Of a stretch of DNA of 64,000 bases, positions 1 through 12,329 are shown in pieces. The DNA comes from Gossypium raimondii. Lineage: Eukaryota > Streptophyta > Magnoliopsida > Malvales > Malvaceae. The first letter of the stretch is position 1. The number at the start of each line of letters is the position of its first letter. The notes below the pieces were generated by a model that did not search any database, was not told the DNA's origin, and saw only the letters and a list, made by a program, of their open reading frames with translations. The stretch lies in the NCBI RefSeq assembly GCF_025698545.1, contig NC_068565.1:6696001-6760000 (forward strand), in the 5' to 3' direction. Both the position numbers and the translations under genes were made by a program.

Positions 1-84
1 GTTGAATGGTAAATTAAAGGTTTTATTAATATGATTGACGTGAAAAGACTAAAATATCTTTGAATAATAGTACTTATTGGTTTA

Positions 85-1015
85 AGGGTGTAAAAAACCC
101 TTAAACTTTTTCAAAAAAAGCAATTAAGCCCCTCCTCTTTTTTTTTCTTTTTTTTTTGCACTTAATTAAGCATTTGAACTTTCAAAACGCATCAAAAAGG
201 CCCTTAAACTTCTTCAAAAAAAAAAAAGCAATTAAGCCCATGTTCTTCTTTTCACTCAATTGGGTACTTGAACTTTCAAAATGCATCAAAAAGACCCTAA
301 TTTTTTTTTCAAAAAAGCAATTAAGCCCTTGATCTTATTAAAAATTAGAAAAAAATAAATTTTAGAAAAATTATTAAATTTTAATAAAAATATAAAAAAT
401 TGTAAAATTTTATAAAAATCATAAAAAAATTTTAATGACCCCTATTTTTTTCAACTAAAGTCATCGCGTGTTGCAACACAATATGGCATGTGGCGAAAAA
501 TGATAAAAAAAAAATAAAAATCCATAAAAGTTATAGAAAAATTATAAAATGTTTATTTTGTTACGATAATTTTATAATTTTTTTACAAAATTTATATTTC
601 TTTACATTTTGTATAATATTCTTACAACTTTATAAAATTTTATAAAATTTTATATTTCTATATATTTTATATTTTTTCTAATTTTTTCTAATTTTTAATA
701 TTTGAATTTTATTAATATTTAATAATATTTATAGATTTTATTGACTTTAAATTTTTATAATTTTTAATAAAAGTAGGGGCTTAATTGATTTTTTTTTAAG
801 TTTGAGGGTCTTTTTTATTCATTTTGAAAGTTCAAATAATCAATTGAGTGCAAAAAAAAAAGTAGGGGCTTAATTGCTTTTTTTGAAAAGGTTTGAGGGC
901 ATTTTTGATGCATTTTGAAAGTTCAAGTATCCAAATGAGTGCAAAAAAAAAAAACAGGGGCTTAATTGCTTCTTTTTTTTTTTAAGTTTGGGGGCTTTTT
1001 ATGCCTTTAAGCCTT
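85..1015. mobile_element. Foldback-type element with tandemly repeated inverted arms
   Basis: The left arm (about 85-330) holds three copies of a unit reading roughly 'ttcaaaaaaagcaattaagc' followed by 'tgaactttcaaaa'. The right arm (about 770-1010) holds three copies of the reverse complement ('ggggcttaattg' near 775, 863 and 956; 'ttttgaaagttcaa' between them). Unit spacing is about 85-110 bases. The core between the arms is extremely AT-rich and non-coding. Inverted arms built of direct subrepeats are the hallmark of foldback transposons. No target-site duplication was resolved and no transposase is present. Confidence 0.55.
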
Positions 1016-1020
1016 AGTTT

Positions 1021-2815
1021 AATTACGGAAAGGGCATTCATGTAACTTCCTAACCGAGTGGTGACCTGGTTGAGGGTAACACCGACTCAATTAGAAGCTT
1101 AAACAATAATATAGAATTTTAAAAATATATTAGAATTAAATAAAAAATAAATTTAAATTTTTATCTTATAGTGAGACCTTTTGTATTAAATGAAATAAAA
1201 TTAGGAGAATTTTGAAAACTAACTCTTAAATTTTTTAAAAAATTAAGTTATTAAAATCTTCTCTTGAAATTCTTAAACATTTTAAAATAATTCAATATTT
1301 TTATCTAAATAAATAATTTTATTTTTAAATTTTAAAAACTCTCCCATGAATCTTTCTTCAAATACTCCTTGAATAACTTTCTCATAACAAATAAATAAAT
1401 AACGTGAGATAGTTTTTTGATAAATTATAAAAGAGAATAAAACCCTAACAACAATACAACTCGAATCTAGACTATATTTAGAGCGATAAACACACCGATC
1501 ATTAAGCTAATACAAAGTCCTCAATAAAGATATAAATATAAGCATTGATGTTTAGTCTCACATGATAATATTGAGAATAAATAAAATAATTTCTCCTCAA
1601 CTAATTTGAAAAATGAAAGTAAAATTTAAAACCCCACGATATAATCATGCTATGATATGAACTCAATGGGGACGACCATTATTCTTTAGTTCCCTTTTCC
1701 CTCTTTTATTGAAAATGAAAAAAAGAAAAGAAAAGAAAGTAACAAAGACAAAAGAGAAGGGGGGCTCAGTTATTCGACCATCCACATCATCAAAGTACAA
1801 ATCTTTTTTATATGAATTAATAGCTTTAAAATTAAACATTAAAAGGATTTGGTGAGCCATAGATGCCATTCGTTAGAATAAATTTCCCCCTCACTTTTTA
1901 CCCCACGAATTTCTAATACACGAAAAATAGGAATAATATTTCGATAAAAGTATCATAAAAGTTAAATTGTATTTATATTAAAGAATAAAGTGATTTTTTC
2001 ATTAATTTCATATTACTAAAATAAATATAACTGACGGAATGATAATTTTTTAATAGAAAATTTACTTGGAGATTTCTAGTGTGGGGACTTTCACTCGAGT
2101 GATGATAATTAAGAAAAGAAATTGGGGTGCAAGAAGTGAGAGTTGATGGGACCTATTGTGCATGATGAGAGCAGCAATTTGACCCCACATCTTTGTGGAT
2201 ATTGGCCATGGAAATCTATACGGTGAAAAAAGCTTTTTGGAATTGTGGTCAAAGGCCCTCCCATGATTTCACCACCATTGCATTAGGAATTCAGCCTCAA
2301 CCATGTTTTTTATTACTTCCCCTCCATTTTCCTTCTACAGGAAAGACGTAAGAATGAAAATTGTTCCTCTTAATTAACTTTATGAAAGCAAAATCTATAC
2401 CACTATAGATGTAGGTGAAATTTTATTTAAATTAATATTTATTATAAAATTTAAACAATATTTTAGTTGAAATTGTGACGTTTAATGTTTAAAATTATGG
2501 TCTTTTAAATTCAAATTTTATTGTTTAAAATTATGATCTTTTAAATTCAAATTTTATTGTTGATGGGATTTTATTTATTTTATATAAAAATATATTTAAA
2601 AAAATACTTTCATAATAATAATATTTTACTTTTTTTAAAAGAGTTTTAATTTCTTTTATATTGTTTAAAAACCACACAAAAGGATTATTTTACCTTCAAC
2701 TTACTCGTTTTTTTTAATTCATATTTGATTTTTATATAAATTATTATCTGTTATATAAATTTCTATATCAATCTTTAATCTATTTTGTGCATAATTAAAT
2801 TATTTAAGATTTGGC
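1021..2815. other. Gene-free AT-rich intergenic DNA
   Basis: No reading frame with codon-like composition and no recognisable repeat boundary. The 68-codon frame on the minus strand near 1.66-1.87 kb is low-complexity and unsupported. Confidence 0.6.
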
Positions 2816-2935
2816 GGGGTTGGGATAAGTGATTAAGGTTTTGTGTACATCACTCAAGTTCAAATTTCGGTATGGGACATGCCTTAACCTTAGGGATAAG
2901 TGATTAAGGTTTTGTGTACATCACTCAAGTTCAAT
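2816..2935 (+). repeat. SINE-like sequence with a 42-bp perfect direct duplication
   Basis: The 42 bases at 2822-2863 recur without mismatch at 2893-2934 (period 71). The unit begins like a pol III A box (gggataagtgattaagg) and ends like a B box (aagttcaaatttcgg), so it looks like the tRNA-derived head of a SINE that was partly duplicated. The A/B-box reading is an inference. The duplication is directly visible. Confidence 0.45.
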
Positions 2936-2939
2936 CATT

Positions 2940-4330
2940 TCTATAACAATATTATTTTGTTTGGCAAGATTTTACCTGTTATAGAGAGATATGAACGGTT
3001 GTCAAAGCCGTAAAAATAAAACCTACTTGAAAAATATAAATTAGTAGATAGTAGAAAGCAAGGTCGTATCTATAGAGATCGGTAATAATTTTATTTCTTT
3101 AATAAAGTAAAATAAAAAAAATGATGGGGTTTAAAATTAAAATAAAATAAAATAATAGATGATAAAATAAAATATAAGAAAACCAATGATGAAAACTCTA
3201 ATCAAAGCAAAATCTCCGTCTGATTCAAGTGTTTGATCATTGATATAAAGATGAATTTCAATGTTCTTTAATAAATTGGTTATAGTTACAGACAATCGCT
3301 TAGTAACAATCACCTAGTAACCTAATCTTTCCTTATTTTCTCAATAATCAAGACAATAGTCACTAATTACTTCCCTTATTGACAATTAACCCTATAACAA
3401 TCGCTTAAGAATTTAATTTATCAATAGCCTTAATAATGAAAGAGGCCCAAGTCTAACCAACAAATGCACAATCAGGGTTTATTTAAGTTAAATCACATGC
3501 CCACACTATACAAATAATTATGTAGTCGTCGCAAAAATTAGAAACTAATTGATCGACTAATCATCTAATTGGCAAAGTAATTGTTCTAAATTATCAAATA
3601 CCGGTCGAATATTTAACAAACTTGAATAATTGTAATTTAAGCAAAAGACATGCAAATACTAAAGAACAAATAAGCATTAAGAGTAATTCGATCTCACGAA
3701 CTTATAGAATCAAACTTTGAATATTACTTTAACTAGAAAAGAAGGTTTAGAAACTCATAAATAAAGAAAACAAAATAAAACTAAAAATGGCTAGGTCTCG
3801 GTCTCCCCAAGTCTTAACATAATAATGTCTATTTATAGAGCAAAAATAATATAATGGAGAAAATACAAAAGTGCCCTTAATTAAACAAAGTAGAAATTTT
3901 CTAGGTTTGTTTGCTATTTTCGTGTCAAATTTCGAAGCCGTTTTTGGGTGTCTTCCTAACGTTTTGGGGCTTCATACATGAAATAACTTTAGATAGATCT
4001 TTCAATTCTTTCCAATCAGTATTATGGTCCAAAGCATATGTCTGTAGCTCAAGTTATGACCAAAATATTAAAACTACACATTGTTGAAAGTCCAAACCGC
4101 AAAATCTTGTCGAAAATAAACTTTAAGCTCTTTTTTCTCTAATTATTCCCTAAATCAATAATAAATAAAATATAAGTATAAATAATATAATTAAGAACAT
4201 AAATAGCATAATTCAATGAGAGAAATGTCACAAATAATTAGGAAATTACGCACTTATCAAGATGCTTGTTATACACCTATAACAACATGTTGTTATAGAG
4301 AGATAATTGTTGTAAATCTACCATAGAATT
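2940..4330. repeat. Unclassified transposon-like remnant
   Basis: Non-coding stretch with phrases I associate with plant retroelement remnants ('aggtcgtatctatagagatc' near 3062; 'aattacgcacttatcaa' near 4244), flanked by similar 'gttatagagagat' sequences near 2980 and 4291. No open frame and no clear termini. Identification is weak. Confidence 0.3.
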
Positions 4331-5582
4331 CTTTTGTGAATTTCCATCAAATAAAGAAAATAATAATCAAATCAACAAAATTAACAATCGTATAACATTT
4401 GCATGCATTTTGCTTTTATGCATCTTTTATTTTACATTCTTTCACATGATTAATTATGAAGTTCATAAATCTAACAAGTTCAATTAATCAATATGAGTTA
4501 TCAAATTAAATTGATTAATTTATCGTAAGTTATTAAATTCAAGTAATTGATATCTTTAATTCCACTCATAGAATATTATTTTCGTTTAATAAACTATGAT
4601 TAATAGTTTTTATGTGAAATTTAAATATTTTGTTGAAATAATATTTTAATTAAGATAAATTTTATTAATATTTTATAATTAATAGGTTTGCTTATAGGAA
4701 ATAGTTATAAGTTCACTTAAAATTATACAATATGTTATTATAGAGAACTAATTTAATAAATAATGTACTTCATAACTATGGATGTTGTTGTTATAGAGGG
4801 TTAAAATAAAACAAAAATTAGTTTTACTAAAAACTTGACTATTATAACAAAATGTTATCATAGCAGGTGGTTGTTATAAAGAGAGTGACTACATATAGGT
4901 ACAAAGAAAGTCCTAGCCCATGAACAAATAAAAGTTTTGTCAACTAATCACAATGAAACATTATTGACATTTTTAAATAATATAATATTGTTACCTACAA
5001 CATGATTAAAAGTACTAATAAATCATAATAGGATTCAAACAATTGAATGTCACCTTAATTTTACAAATGAATATTGCATGAACCTATTAAAATGCACTAT
5101 TCAAATAACCTTATTGTGAGGCCTATGAACTTACAACACCCAAAAGATACATTTTATTTCCCATATAATTCATCTTATCTATACCATAATAATTGGTGTT
5201 GTGGGATTTAATTCGATTTTGGAAAACCTAACTAGCATATTTTAGTATTTATATTAACTCAGGTTAGGTAAAAGACAGAAATTCCAACATTCTAGCATTA
5301 AGTTTAATTCTCTATGCCTACATACTAAAAAATATAAAAAAAATTTAACATTATCTCTTTTTAAGTTTTAACTGAATCCATCAAAAAACTGATCAAGACT
5401 CATATCTAGATGAGCTTTTTTTCGTATTCCTTTCTCACATTGATTCAAAACTTATTTAAAAAAAACTCCGTTCTTTTCTATATACTTTGCATAACATAGT
5501 TAATGTTGCGAACATGAAATTTGAATACCGTGAAAAGTTGAGTAGAAAAAATGGTAAGAGGATTGTAAAGAAAAGACATTTA
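4331..5582. other. Gene-free AT-rich intergenic DNA
   Basis: Nothing recognisable on either strand. Frames are short and AT-biased. Confidence 0.6.
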
Positions 5583-5858
5583 AGGTGTTGTTTGATAAAT
5601 TGAAAAATTAAGTGCTAGACCAAGAAGAGTTAGAAAATTAAGTACTGAATTTAAATTATAAAATTTGTTTGATATATTACTTAAAATTAATTACATAATA
5701 TAATTAGATTGTTTGATAAATATAGATTTTAAATTATGAAAATTATTTTCTACATTTTATCATTAATTTTAAATATTTCACTTTACTCTAAACAAAATCA
5801 AAATTTTAAACATAAGGTTTTTATAGGATAATATAATAAAATAAATAAAATTGACTTA
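5583..5858. repeat. Partial copy related to the adjacent MITE
   Basis: Begins 'aggtgttgtttgataaatt' and continues 'gaaaaattaagtgctag', which closely matches the right terminus of the 5,859-6,283 MITE read in reverse. Further 'gtttgata' phrases follow near 5,673 and 5,711. Likely an older, truncated relative beside or flanking the intact copy. Confidence 0.4.
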
Positions 5859-6283
5859 GAGTGTGTTTGATAAACCATTGAAAATGAAAAATTTTAACAT
5901 TTAATATTTTGAATGTGTTTGGCAATCATTTTAATATTTTTACTTAATATAAAATTTTCAACAAAAAGTGTCGAGGTAGTGGCTACTTACCACTTAATTT
6001 GGAAAATATTAAGTTAGTCTTAATTTATTAAAAATTGGAATAAATGATATTTTTTAAAAATAAAATAATCAAACTAATATATTTATCCACCATCCAAGAT
6101 TATACAAAATAATATAAAATATTATATTAATAAGATTAAAATTAAAAAGTAATAATATTTTAAAAATAATGTTTACTTTTTATTAATAAACATAATTATA
6201 TTCAGTATTTACATGTACTAATTTACCAAACAATTTTGTACTTATTTTTCAACACTTAGATTTTCAGTTTATCAAACACACTC
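5859..6283. mobile_element. Harbinger/Tourist-like MITE, 425 bp, TSD TTA
   Basis: Perfect 17-bp terminal inverted repeats (GAGTGTGTTTGATAAAC at 5859-5875 and its reverse complement at 6267-6283), with weaker inverted similarity further in. TTA lies on both sides (5856-5858 and 6284-6286). A 3-bp TTA/TAA duplication with a few hundred bases of non-coding interior is typical of Tourist-type MITEs mobilised by PIF/Harbinger transposases. No ORF inside. Confidence 0.7.
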
Positions 6284-6894
6284 TTAATTGAAAATGTTGT
6301 CTATTAAGTTATCATTTTCTTTACATTTTTCATAAAAAATCCTATAAAATTGTTTTTTATTTTGTATATAGATCTATATTCCTATAAAAACATGAATCTA
6401 ACATTTTAAGTTCTTAAATCTCAATCAATGTAGACGTGAAAATAGTCGTGGGCGCTTTAAGACAAAGAAGATTAAATAAAATTTCGAAGATTAAGTAAGT
6501 AAAAGAGAACACACATCTCAATCATCAATCCAATTTTATAGTACAATTATAATCCCCTTTTTAATTTTTTCAATTTTAGTATGATATTAAACACTACAAA
6601 TATTATCTATTGTCCAATCTGTTCTATATAAATTATTAAAACTTTTAATTTAATCATTTATTTTCCTTTTCTAAATTTACCGATTTCCGATCTGGTCCGA
6701 CCAAATTCATGGGTTTAGTGGCTCTAGTGGTAGCTATGATCACCAAAATGAGGATTGGGTGGTGGGATTTGCATAACAAAAGCATGACATCTGAAGCGTA
6801 AAGCTTGTTCCCACCCCACATCACTGAAGTCCGTCCATATTATCTTTTTGTTGCCTTGTGTGGGGGTGTGGTCCCCGCCACCCCACTCATTGCT

Positions 6895-7265
6895 CACGTG
6901 TCAATCAGTCCCACATTTGGGAATTACACGTGTCGAGCAATTAGCAGGCGAAAATCCTTCGTTGTCGTCCTCCTCATTATCAATCTCTTTAGCAATTTAT
7001 TTATTTCTTTTCCAGCAGTTAGATTAATTTTTTATTTTCTGTAAAATGAAAGAACTAAATTTTGACAAAATAAAGTAGATGGACTGGTTTATCAATTTCC
7101 ATAAAGTAGAAGGATGAAATTTAGAATTAGACCAATTAACTTCTTACTTTGCATGCCTTGTGTCAACCTTTGCTGTGCATGGGGATTCAGCCAATTAAAA
7201 CCTGACCTTAGTCTATAGCAACGTTAGCGAAATGACGGGACTAACCTTCAAACCCGTCACGTGGC
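6895..7265 (+). promoter_or_regulatory. Cluster of three ACGTG (G-box/ABRE) elements upstream of the NAC gene
   Basis: CACGTGTC at 6895-6902, ACACGTGTC at 6926-6934 and CACGTGGC at 7258-7265. These match the ACGTG core bound by plant bZIP factors (ABF/AREB, GBF) and some bHLH factors. All lie 270-650 bases before the NAC start codon, in an otherwise AT-rich region. ABA or stress responsiveness is inferred from the motifs only. Confidence 0.5.
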
Positions 7266-7356
7266 TTGTCGGGATTAGGTGGATTAAATTGTAACAGATG
7301 CCAACTTTGGTGTATTAAATCCCGGCCCACCTTTCTTAATCTTGTTCTAATGCCCA

Positions 7357-7364
7357 TTTATAAA
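7357..7364 (+). promoter_or_regulatory. Candidate TATA box of the NAC gene
   Basis: TTTATAAA in 'cccatttataaagaaaatgg', about 175 bases before the ATG. Transcription would start near 7390 and give a leader of about 150 bases. That leader holds a TA-rich stretch (7500-7524) just before the start codon. Confidence 0.4.
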
Positions 7365-7537
7365 GAAAATGGTCATGCCAACTCTATGCAACATTTTTTT
7401 AGCAGCCTCTCAAAACAAACCATAAAAGTCCTATGATGCTCTTCTTCTCTGGTAAACTTTCAGAATTCAAAGTAAAATATTCTCAATTTCATTACTGAGT
7501 TATATATACATACATATATATATTTGAAGGTGTCGCA

Positions 7538-8755
7538 ATGGAGAGCACCGACTCGTCGACCGGATCACAGCAGCCGAACCTCCCACCGGGATTCCGGTTC
7601 CACCCCACTGATGAGGAACTAGTGGTACACTACCTCAAGAAAAAAGCTAGCTCCGCTCCTTTGCCGGTTGCAATTATTGCTGAGGTTGATTTGTACAAGT
7701 TTGATCCATGGGAATTGCCAGGTAAACTAAATTATTATGTTTTAAAATTATTTCATGGAAAAAGGGTTTAAATTTGTATGATTCTGATAAAACAATCTTT
7801 TTGGATTTGGTTTGGGGTTTTGCAGCGAAGGCAACGTTTGGTGAACAAGAATGGTACTTTTTTAGTCCGAGAGACAGGAAGTATCCGAATGGAGCGAGAC
7901 CGAACAGGGCGGCTACCTCGGGTTACTGGAAGGCAACCGGGACGGATAAGCCGGTGTTGACTTCGGGAGGGACTCAAAAGGTTGGTGTGAAGAAGGCACT
8001 GGTTTTTTATGGAGGGAAGCCCCCTAAAGGGATCAAAACCAATTGGATCATGCATGAATATAGGCTTGCTGATAATAAGACTAACAACAAACCCCCTGGA
8101 TGTGACTTGGGCAACAAGAAAAACTCACTAAGGGTAAATCACTTTAATTTTTTTTTTGGTCATATTTATTTCGCGTTAATGGTTTATAATATGATATCAT
8201 GAATTGATCTTTGTTTTTGTTGCTTTTTTGGTTTTATAGCTTGATGATTGGGTGTTATGTCGAATCTACAAGAAAAACAACGCGAATAGACCTCTGGAAC
8301 ATGATAAAGATGACTCCATGGATGACATGCTTGGTACTGTACCGCCTTCAATATCAATCGGTAGCCAACATAATCCAAAATTCCACTTCTCAACAAAGGG
8401 AACAAGTTTTGGCACATTACTAGAACATCAAGAACATAATAGTTTGTTTGATGGAATGATGGGGAGTGATGGGATTAACAGTGCCTCCATGGTTAACCCA
8501 CTCAAAAGGACCCTCCCATCGCTTTACTGGACCGACGATGAAACCGCTGGACCATCGACGAGCAAGAGATTCCATGGGGATAGCAATGATGGGAGCATGG
8601 AGAAAACAGATGGGAATGGTTCAATTGCCACTCTGCTCAGCCAGCTACCACAAACCCCTCCATTGCAGCAGCAACAAGCAGCAATGTTGGGGTCAATGGG
8701 AGATGGGATATTTCGTCCTCCACATCAACTTCCAGGACTCAACTGGTACTCTTAA
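7538..8755 (+). CDS. NAC056: NAC-domain transcription factor, NAC056/NARS1-like
   Basis: Nuclear DNA-binding transcription factor. Three exons: 7538-7721, 7826-8133, 8240-8755. GT-AG introns of 104 and 106 bases join in frame to 335 aa. The NAC domain spans residues ~15-170 with all five subdomains: A ([14 protein letters not shown]), B, C ([20 protein letters not shown]), D ([17 protein letters not shown], then WIMHEYRL) and E ([12 protein letters not shown]). The intron positions, after the B region and before [10 protein letters not shown], are the usual NAC ones. The start MESTDSS and the C-terminal end QLPGLNWYS match my memory of Arabidopsis NAC056 (NARS1, At3g15510), which with NARS2 acts in seed-coat and embryo development. 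The variable C-terminal half is rich in Ser, Gln and acidic residues, as expected of an activation region. No defect seen. The exact orthologue versus a close paralogue (NAC018, NAC025) is less certain than the family. Confidence 0.93.
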
Positions 8756-9300
8756 TTAAATTTCCAGGTAGAGTGGGGGTCAAGCTGTCAGTATCATGTT
8801 ACATAATTGTTGATACAGTCGTCAAAATTATAGTGTCTGAAGCATTTGGGAGTATTGGGATAAAAAAGATTTGAGATTTTGGTTATTAGGGCAGAGATTA
8901 GATGAATCAGGCCTCATTGTTTCTTTGAGTGTAACAGTTAGCTGCCAAATTTCATCTCTTGAGGCCATAGGTAAATTTTATAATATATATATAGTTATAT
9001 AGATTGTATACATACATACATACATACATACATTCATACATATATATATATATATATATATGTAGTTTGTTGTTTATTATATAGAGAGAGATGCAATGAA
9101 AAAGAAGAAAAGGGTGGGGGTGAATGAAGGAGGTGGAAACTTGCTGTAGAAAATAAATAATAATAACTGATGGATATGATAAAATATTTTGTTTTAGGAT
9201 ACAAAACTGAAAATCTTGTACAGAAATCCTTGTTGATGATGCACATTTTAAGAATATATTGTTTTATAGTTTGTCTATATCAATATTTTGTGCAAGTTTG
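8756..9300 (+). other. NAC 3' untranslated region and downstream flank
   Basis: AT-rich non-coding sequence after the NAC stop codon. The mRNA end is not determined. It contains the microsatellite at 9008-9062. Confidence 0.5.
9008..9062. repeat. Compound microsatellite (ATAC)n(TA)n
   Basis: Six or seven ATAC units, interrupted once by 'attc', followed by about ten TA units. Confidence 0.9.
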
Positions 9301-11142
9301 GAATTTCTATGGCTAAATCCCCATTAACCCTAGAGGGTATAACTTTTTTAATTTATAAAAATGGAGGATTTTGTATGCCAAAGCCTGCGATGTGATTATA
9401 TATAAATGGATCAACTCAAAAGTGATGGATATTAAAAAAGTTTAAGTTGGAATTGTATTATGAAAATAATTAAAATTTTAAAATGGATACCAAATATATA
9501 TCCAAAATAGAAAGCTTTCCACTTCTTAAAATATAAATATGATACATATTTAATTAAGTAAAATAGTTTTGAAAATAATGTTATTAAATGGTATAAATTG
9601 ACTAATAATATAATTAGAACAATAATTATCATTATAGCAGTAATAGGTATGAATACTCAATAATTGGTTGATAAGAGCTGAAGTATATGGGGCCAAATTA
9701 CTATTTTTACTATAATTTTAAACTAAATATTTTAATTTTTTTAAACCCATCACCTGATTTAATTTATTGCTAATCTATGACCATATTGACAATTGTTTAT
9801 ATAAAATCCTTAAATTGTATTATTATAATTTTTTTCAATTGTCAAATGTCAAGCTATGGATTTTTTTTCCCTTATCTTCCTTTTTTCACTTGACAAAGAT
9901 GGTTGATCTCCTCGACAATGAAAGATAACAATTTTAAAATGTTTGAATAAAGAAAGATATCATTCAATTTTATTTTTTACCATTTCAAACAAGATGAAAA
10001 ATAGGGTTGTAGAGAAAATATTTAATAACTTAAGCCTTAAGATTTTATATAAAATAAAAGTAAAAATTTCAAAGCATTAACCAATTGCTAAGAGATACAC
10101 ATATCCCTCCCATGACTGAGTGCTTCAATAGTTCTCATTAGTTGTCTTATGCATGTTTAATTAAATTAAGAATAATTTAAACCCACAAACACAATCCGGG
10201 TTTAAATTGGAAATTTTGAAAGTTGAATCTTTTCAATCATGATTATAATTAATATATTTGTATAAGTTTAATTTATTGGTGGTAATTTTGAGAGAATTTA
10301 GTAAAAGTTTAAGAAGTTCAATCAACATTTGGGGACAAGGCTCCCCTAAGTCTTATAAAGATCTGTCCTGCAATTCACAAATGATCAATACATCCAGGGG
10401 CGAATTTAAGGGGGTTGATAAGGCTTCCCTGGATATATCATTATAGTTACAATATACAAATGGACAACATATACACAATGAAACTTAAATAAGAATAAAA
10501 CATAAATCAAAAGCTCTCACAAAATTTCATTGTTTTTAAATAATAAAAGAATTTTGATAGAATATCAATTGATTACCGAATTTTGTTGAAGATATTAAGA
10601 GTGGAAGTCATTTTCTTTTTGATAAGACAATAGCTAAGTATATTCCGTGACCTAGTTAGAGGTCACAGAAATTGATAATAAGAGGCTACCTCACAAAATT
10701 AAATGACCATTAACTATTTTTATTTTTCTTACTTTTTTTATATATATATTTTTCTCTTTGAAAACTATGGGACCATTTCACTGTCATCGAAAGGAATCAT
10801 TATCTTAAAACCACACAAATTAAAAGCCCTTTTAATTTCATTCCTTTCAAGGAAAACGTACAAAACAACTTTTAAAAATATTTCACATAATTTACTCATC
10901 CATTTTGGAATATATAAATAAATAAATAAACCCGATTTGTTTTCCTTTTTCAAAATGGACTATCATCTCCACATTTAAAAGCCTAGAATCTCCTCAAATA
11001 TGAGATTATTCTATCATATGTGGACAGTAATAAAATTTTATATTTAAATTTTAGTTTTTCAAATAGCCTTTTGATAACAATAATTTTTAAAAAATTATAA
11101 CTAGATAATTTGTTTATTCTAATAAATAAATAAAATTATAAC
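9301..11142. other. Gene-free AT-rich DNA with one possible hAT-MITE fragment
   Basis: No coding signal. Near 10397 'caggggcgaatttaaggggg' resembles the CAGGGGCG-type terminus of plant hAT MITEs, but I find no partner end. Confidence 0.5.
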
Positions 11143-11463
11143 TAGATTACATTTTAGTCACTTATGTTTGAAATGTTACGTTATTGTTTTGTTACAAAGT
11201 GGTCACTCTACCGTTAAACTCCATTACCTCCCTAACGGCAGTCTTATGTGACAGTCCAAATGGTTTTAAATGCTATCTTGGATGTCCAATTGCTAAGATG
11301 AAAATAAATTTTTAATTAAATAAATTTAATTTGGACCGCCATGTAAGACCACCGTTAGGGAGGTAATGAAGCTTAACGGTAGAGTGACCATTTCTTAACA
11401 AAACGATAGCGTAAGTGACTAAAACGTAACATTTCAAACATAAGTGACTAAAATACAATCTAA
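11143..11463. mobile_element. MITE with long (~130 bp) inverted repeats
   Basis: The left arm starts 'attttagtcacttatgtttg', passes 'ctctaccgttaa' and 'cctccctaacgg' and ends near 11270. The right arm carries the same text in reverse complement ('ccgttagggagg', 'ttaacggtagag', then 'caaacataagtgactaaaat'). The arms are nearly identical and enclose an AT-rich centre of about 60 bases. Non-coding. A half-element of the same family lies at 59468-59610. Confidence 0.65.
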
Positions 11464-11940
11464 GATAAATAAAAGTCATGACTATTTTTGTAGTTTACCC
11501 TAATGGTTTTTATGCGTTTTTATAGTTTACATATGGTTTTGTTTTTTACTAGAAAATATCATGCTTGTACGTTAGATTTTTAGTATACGCGTATAATATA
11601 TGAATACATTGCATATATACAGCTGCAGTGTACATACGAATACGTGTGACATACGCCTATGTTTAACGTACACGTATGTGATAAAAAATTGAATGTGCGA
11701 ATCCATTTGTTTCAGGAAAAAAACTAGATTGAAATTTGTTTTTAAACATTGTTTGTTATATATTTTATGAAAAAAAATATACAGTTTTGTTAATGAAAAG
11801 TAGCCTTCGATCCAACAGAAATTCAATCGATTTCTTTTTTAAAATCATTTGATTTAAGATCATTCATATGTCCTACATAAAGTATATGGCTGCCTATCTG
11901 ATTTATAGATCTTATTTTTAAGATCATTTAAATAATAAAA
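11464..11940. other. Gene-free AT-rich DNA
   Basis: Nothing recognisable. The minus-strand frame near 11.6-11.8 kb is low-complexity. Confidence 0.55.
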
Positions 11941-11942
11941 AA

Positions 11943-12325
11943 TTGTTATATGTAGCCATTTTGCCGAAGTTGACTGCCTTCATTAGGGAAGAGGACAACC
12001 ATTGGCTCATCCAAATTACAAATTACAATAACGAAGAGGCTCGCTCAACTTACAATTAAGGAGGGTCGACTCAACTTGCTATCTAGGAGCCACCTTGCTA
12101 GATGATCTATAGCCACCATGTCTATAAGGACTATGTTAAGTCTCTTATCAACACTTGTCTCTTGCATGTTTAACAAATGTATAAACATTATGTCACATCG
12201 GCCTTATTTTGGGATCCTTTAACAAAATAAGGTTCCTAGTTACCTCTAAGTACACTGCGCAAGAGGTCCACCATTGCCCAACTATTAACTCTCCTTAATA
12301 AATCACATATCCAAAGAGTCCTACA
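11943..12325. repeat. Dispersed repeat, copy A (probable LTR fragment)
   Basis: Shares the order and text of many short blocks with 25212-25515: 'ttatatgta', 'agttgact', 'caacttacaat', 'tgtagccacca', 'aagtcacat'-like, and 'actctcct...taa'. The blocks are collinear over about 300-370 bases with clear divergence, so this is an old repeat family. The family is not identified. A Copia- or Gypsy-type LTR is a guess. Confidence 0.45.
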
Positions 12326-12329
12326 TCAT

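Noticed and set aside
1663..1869. 68-codon minus-strand frame
   Set aside because: Phe/Lys-rich composition expected of AT-rich DNA. No domain and no promoter or splice context.
6805..7044. 79-codon plus-strand frame upstream of the NAC gene
   Set aside because: Lies in the promoter and ACGTG-element region. No family resemblance.
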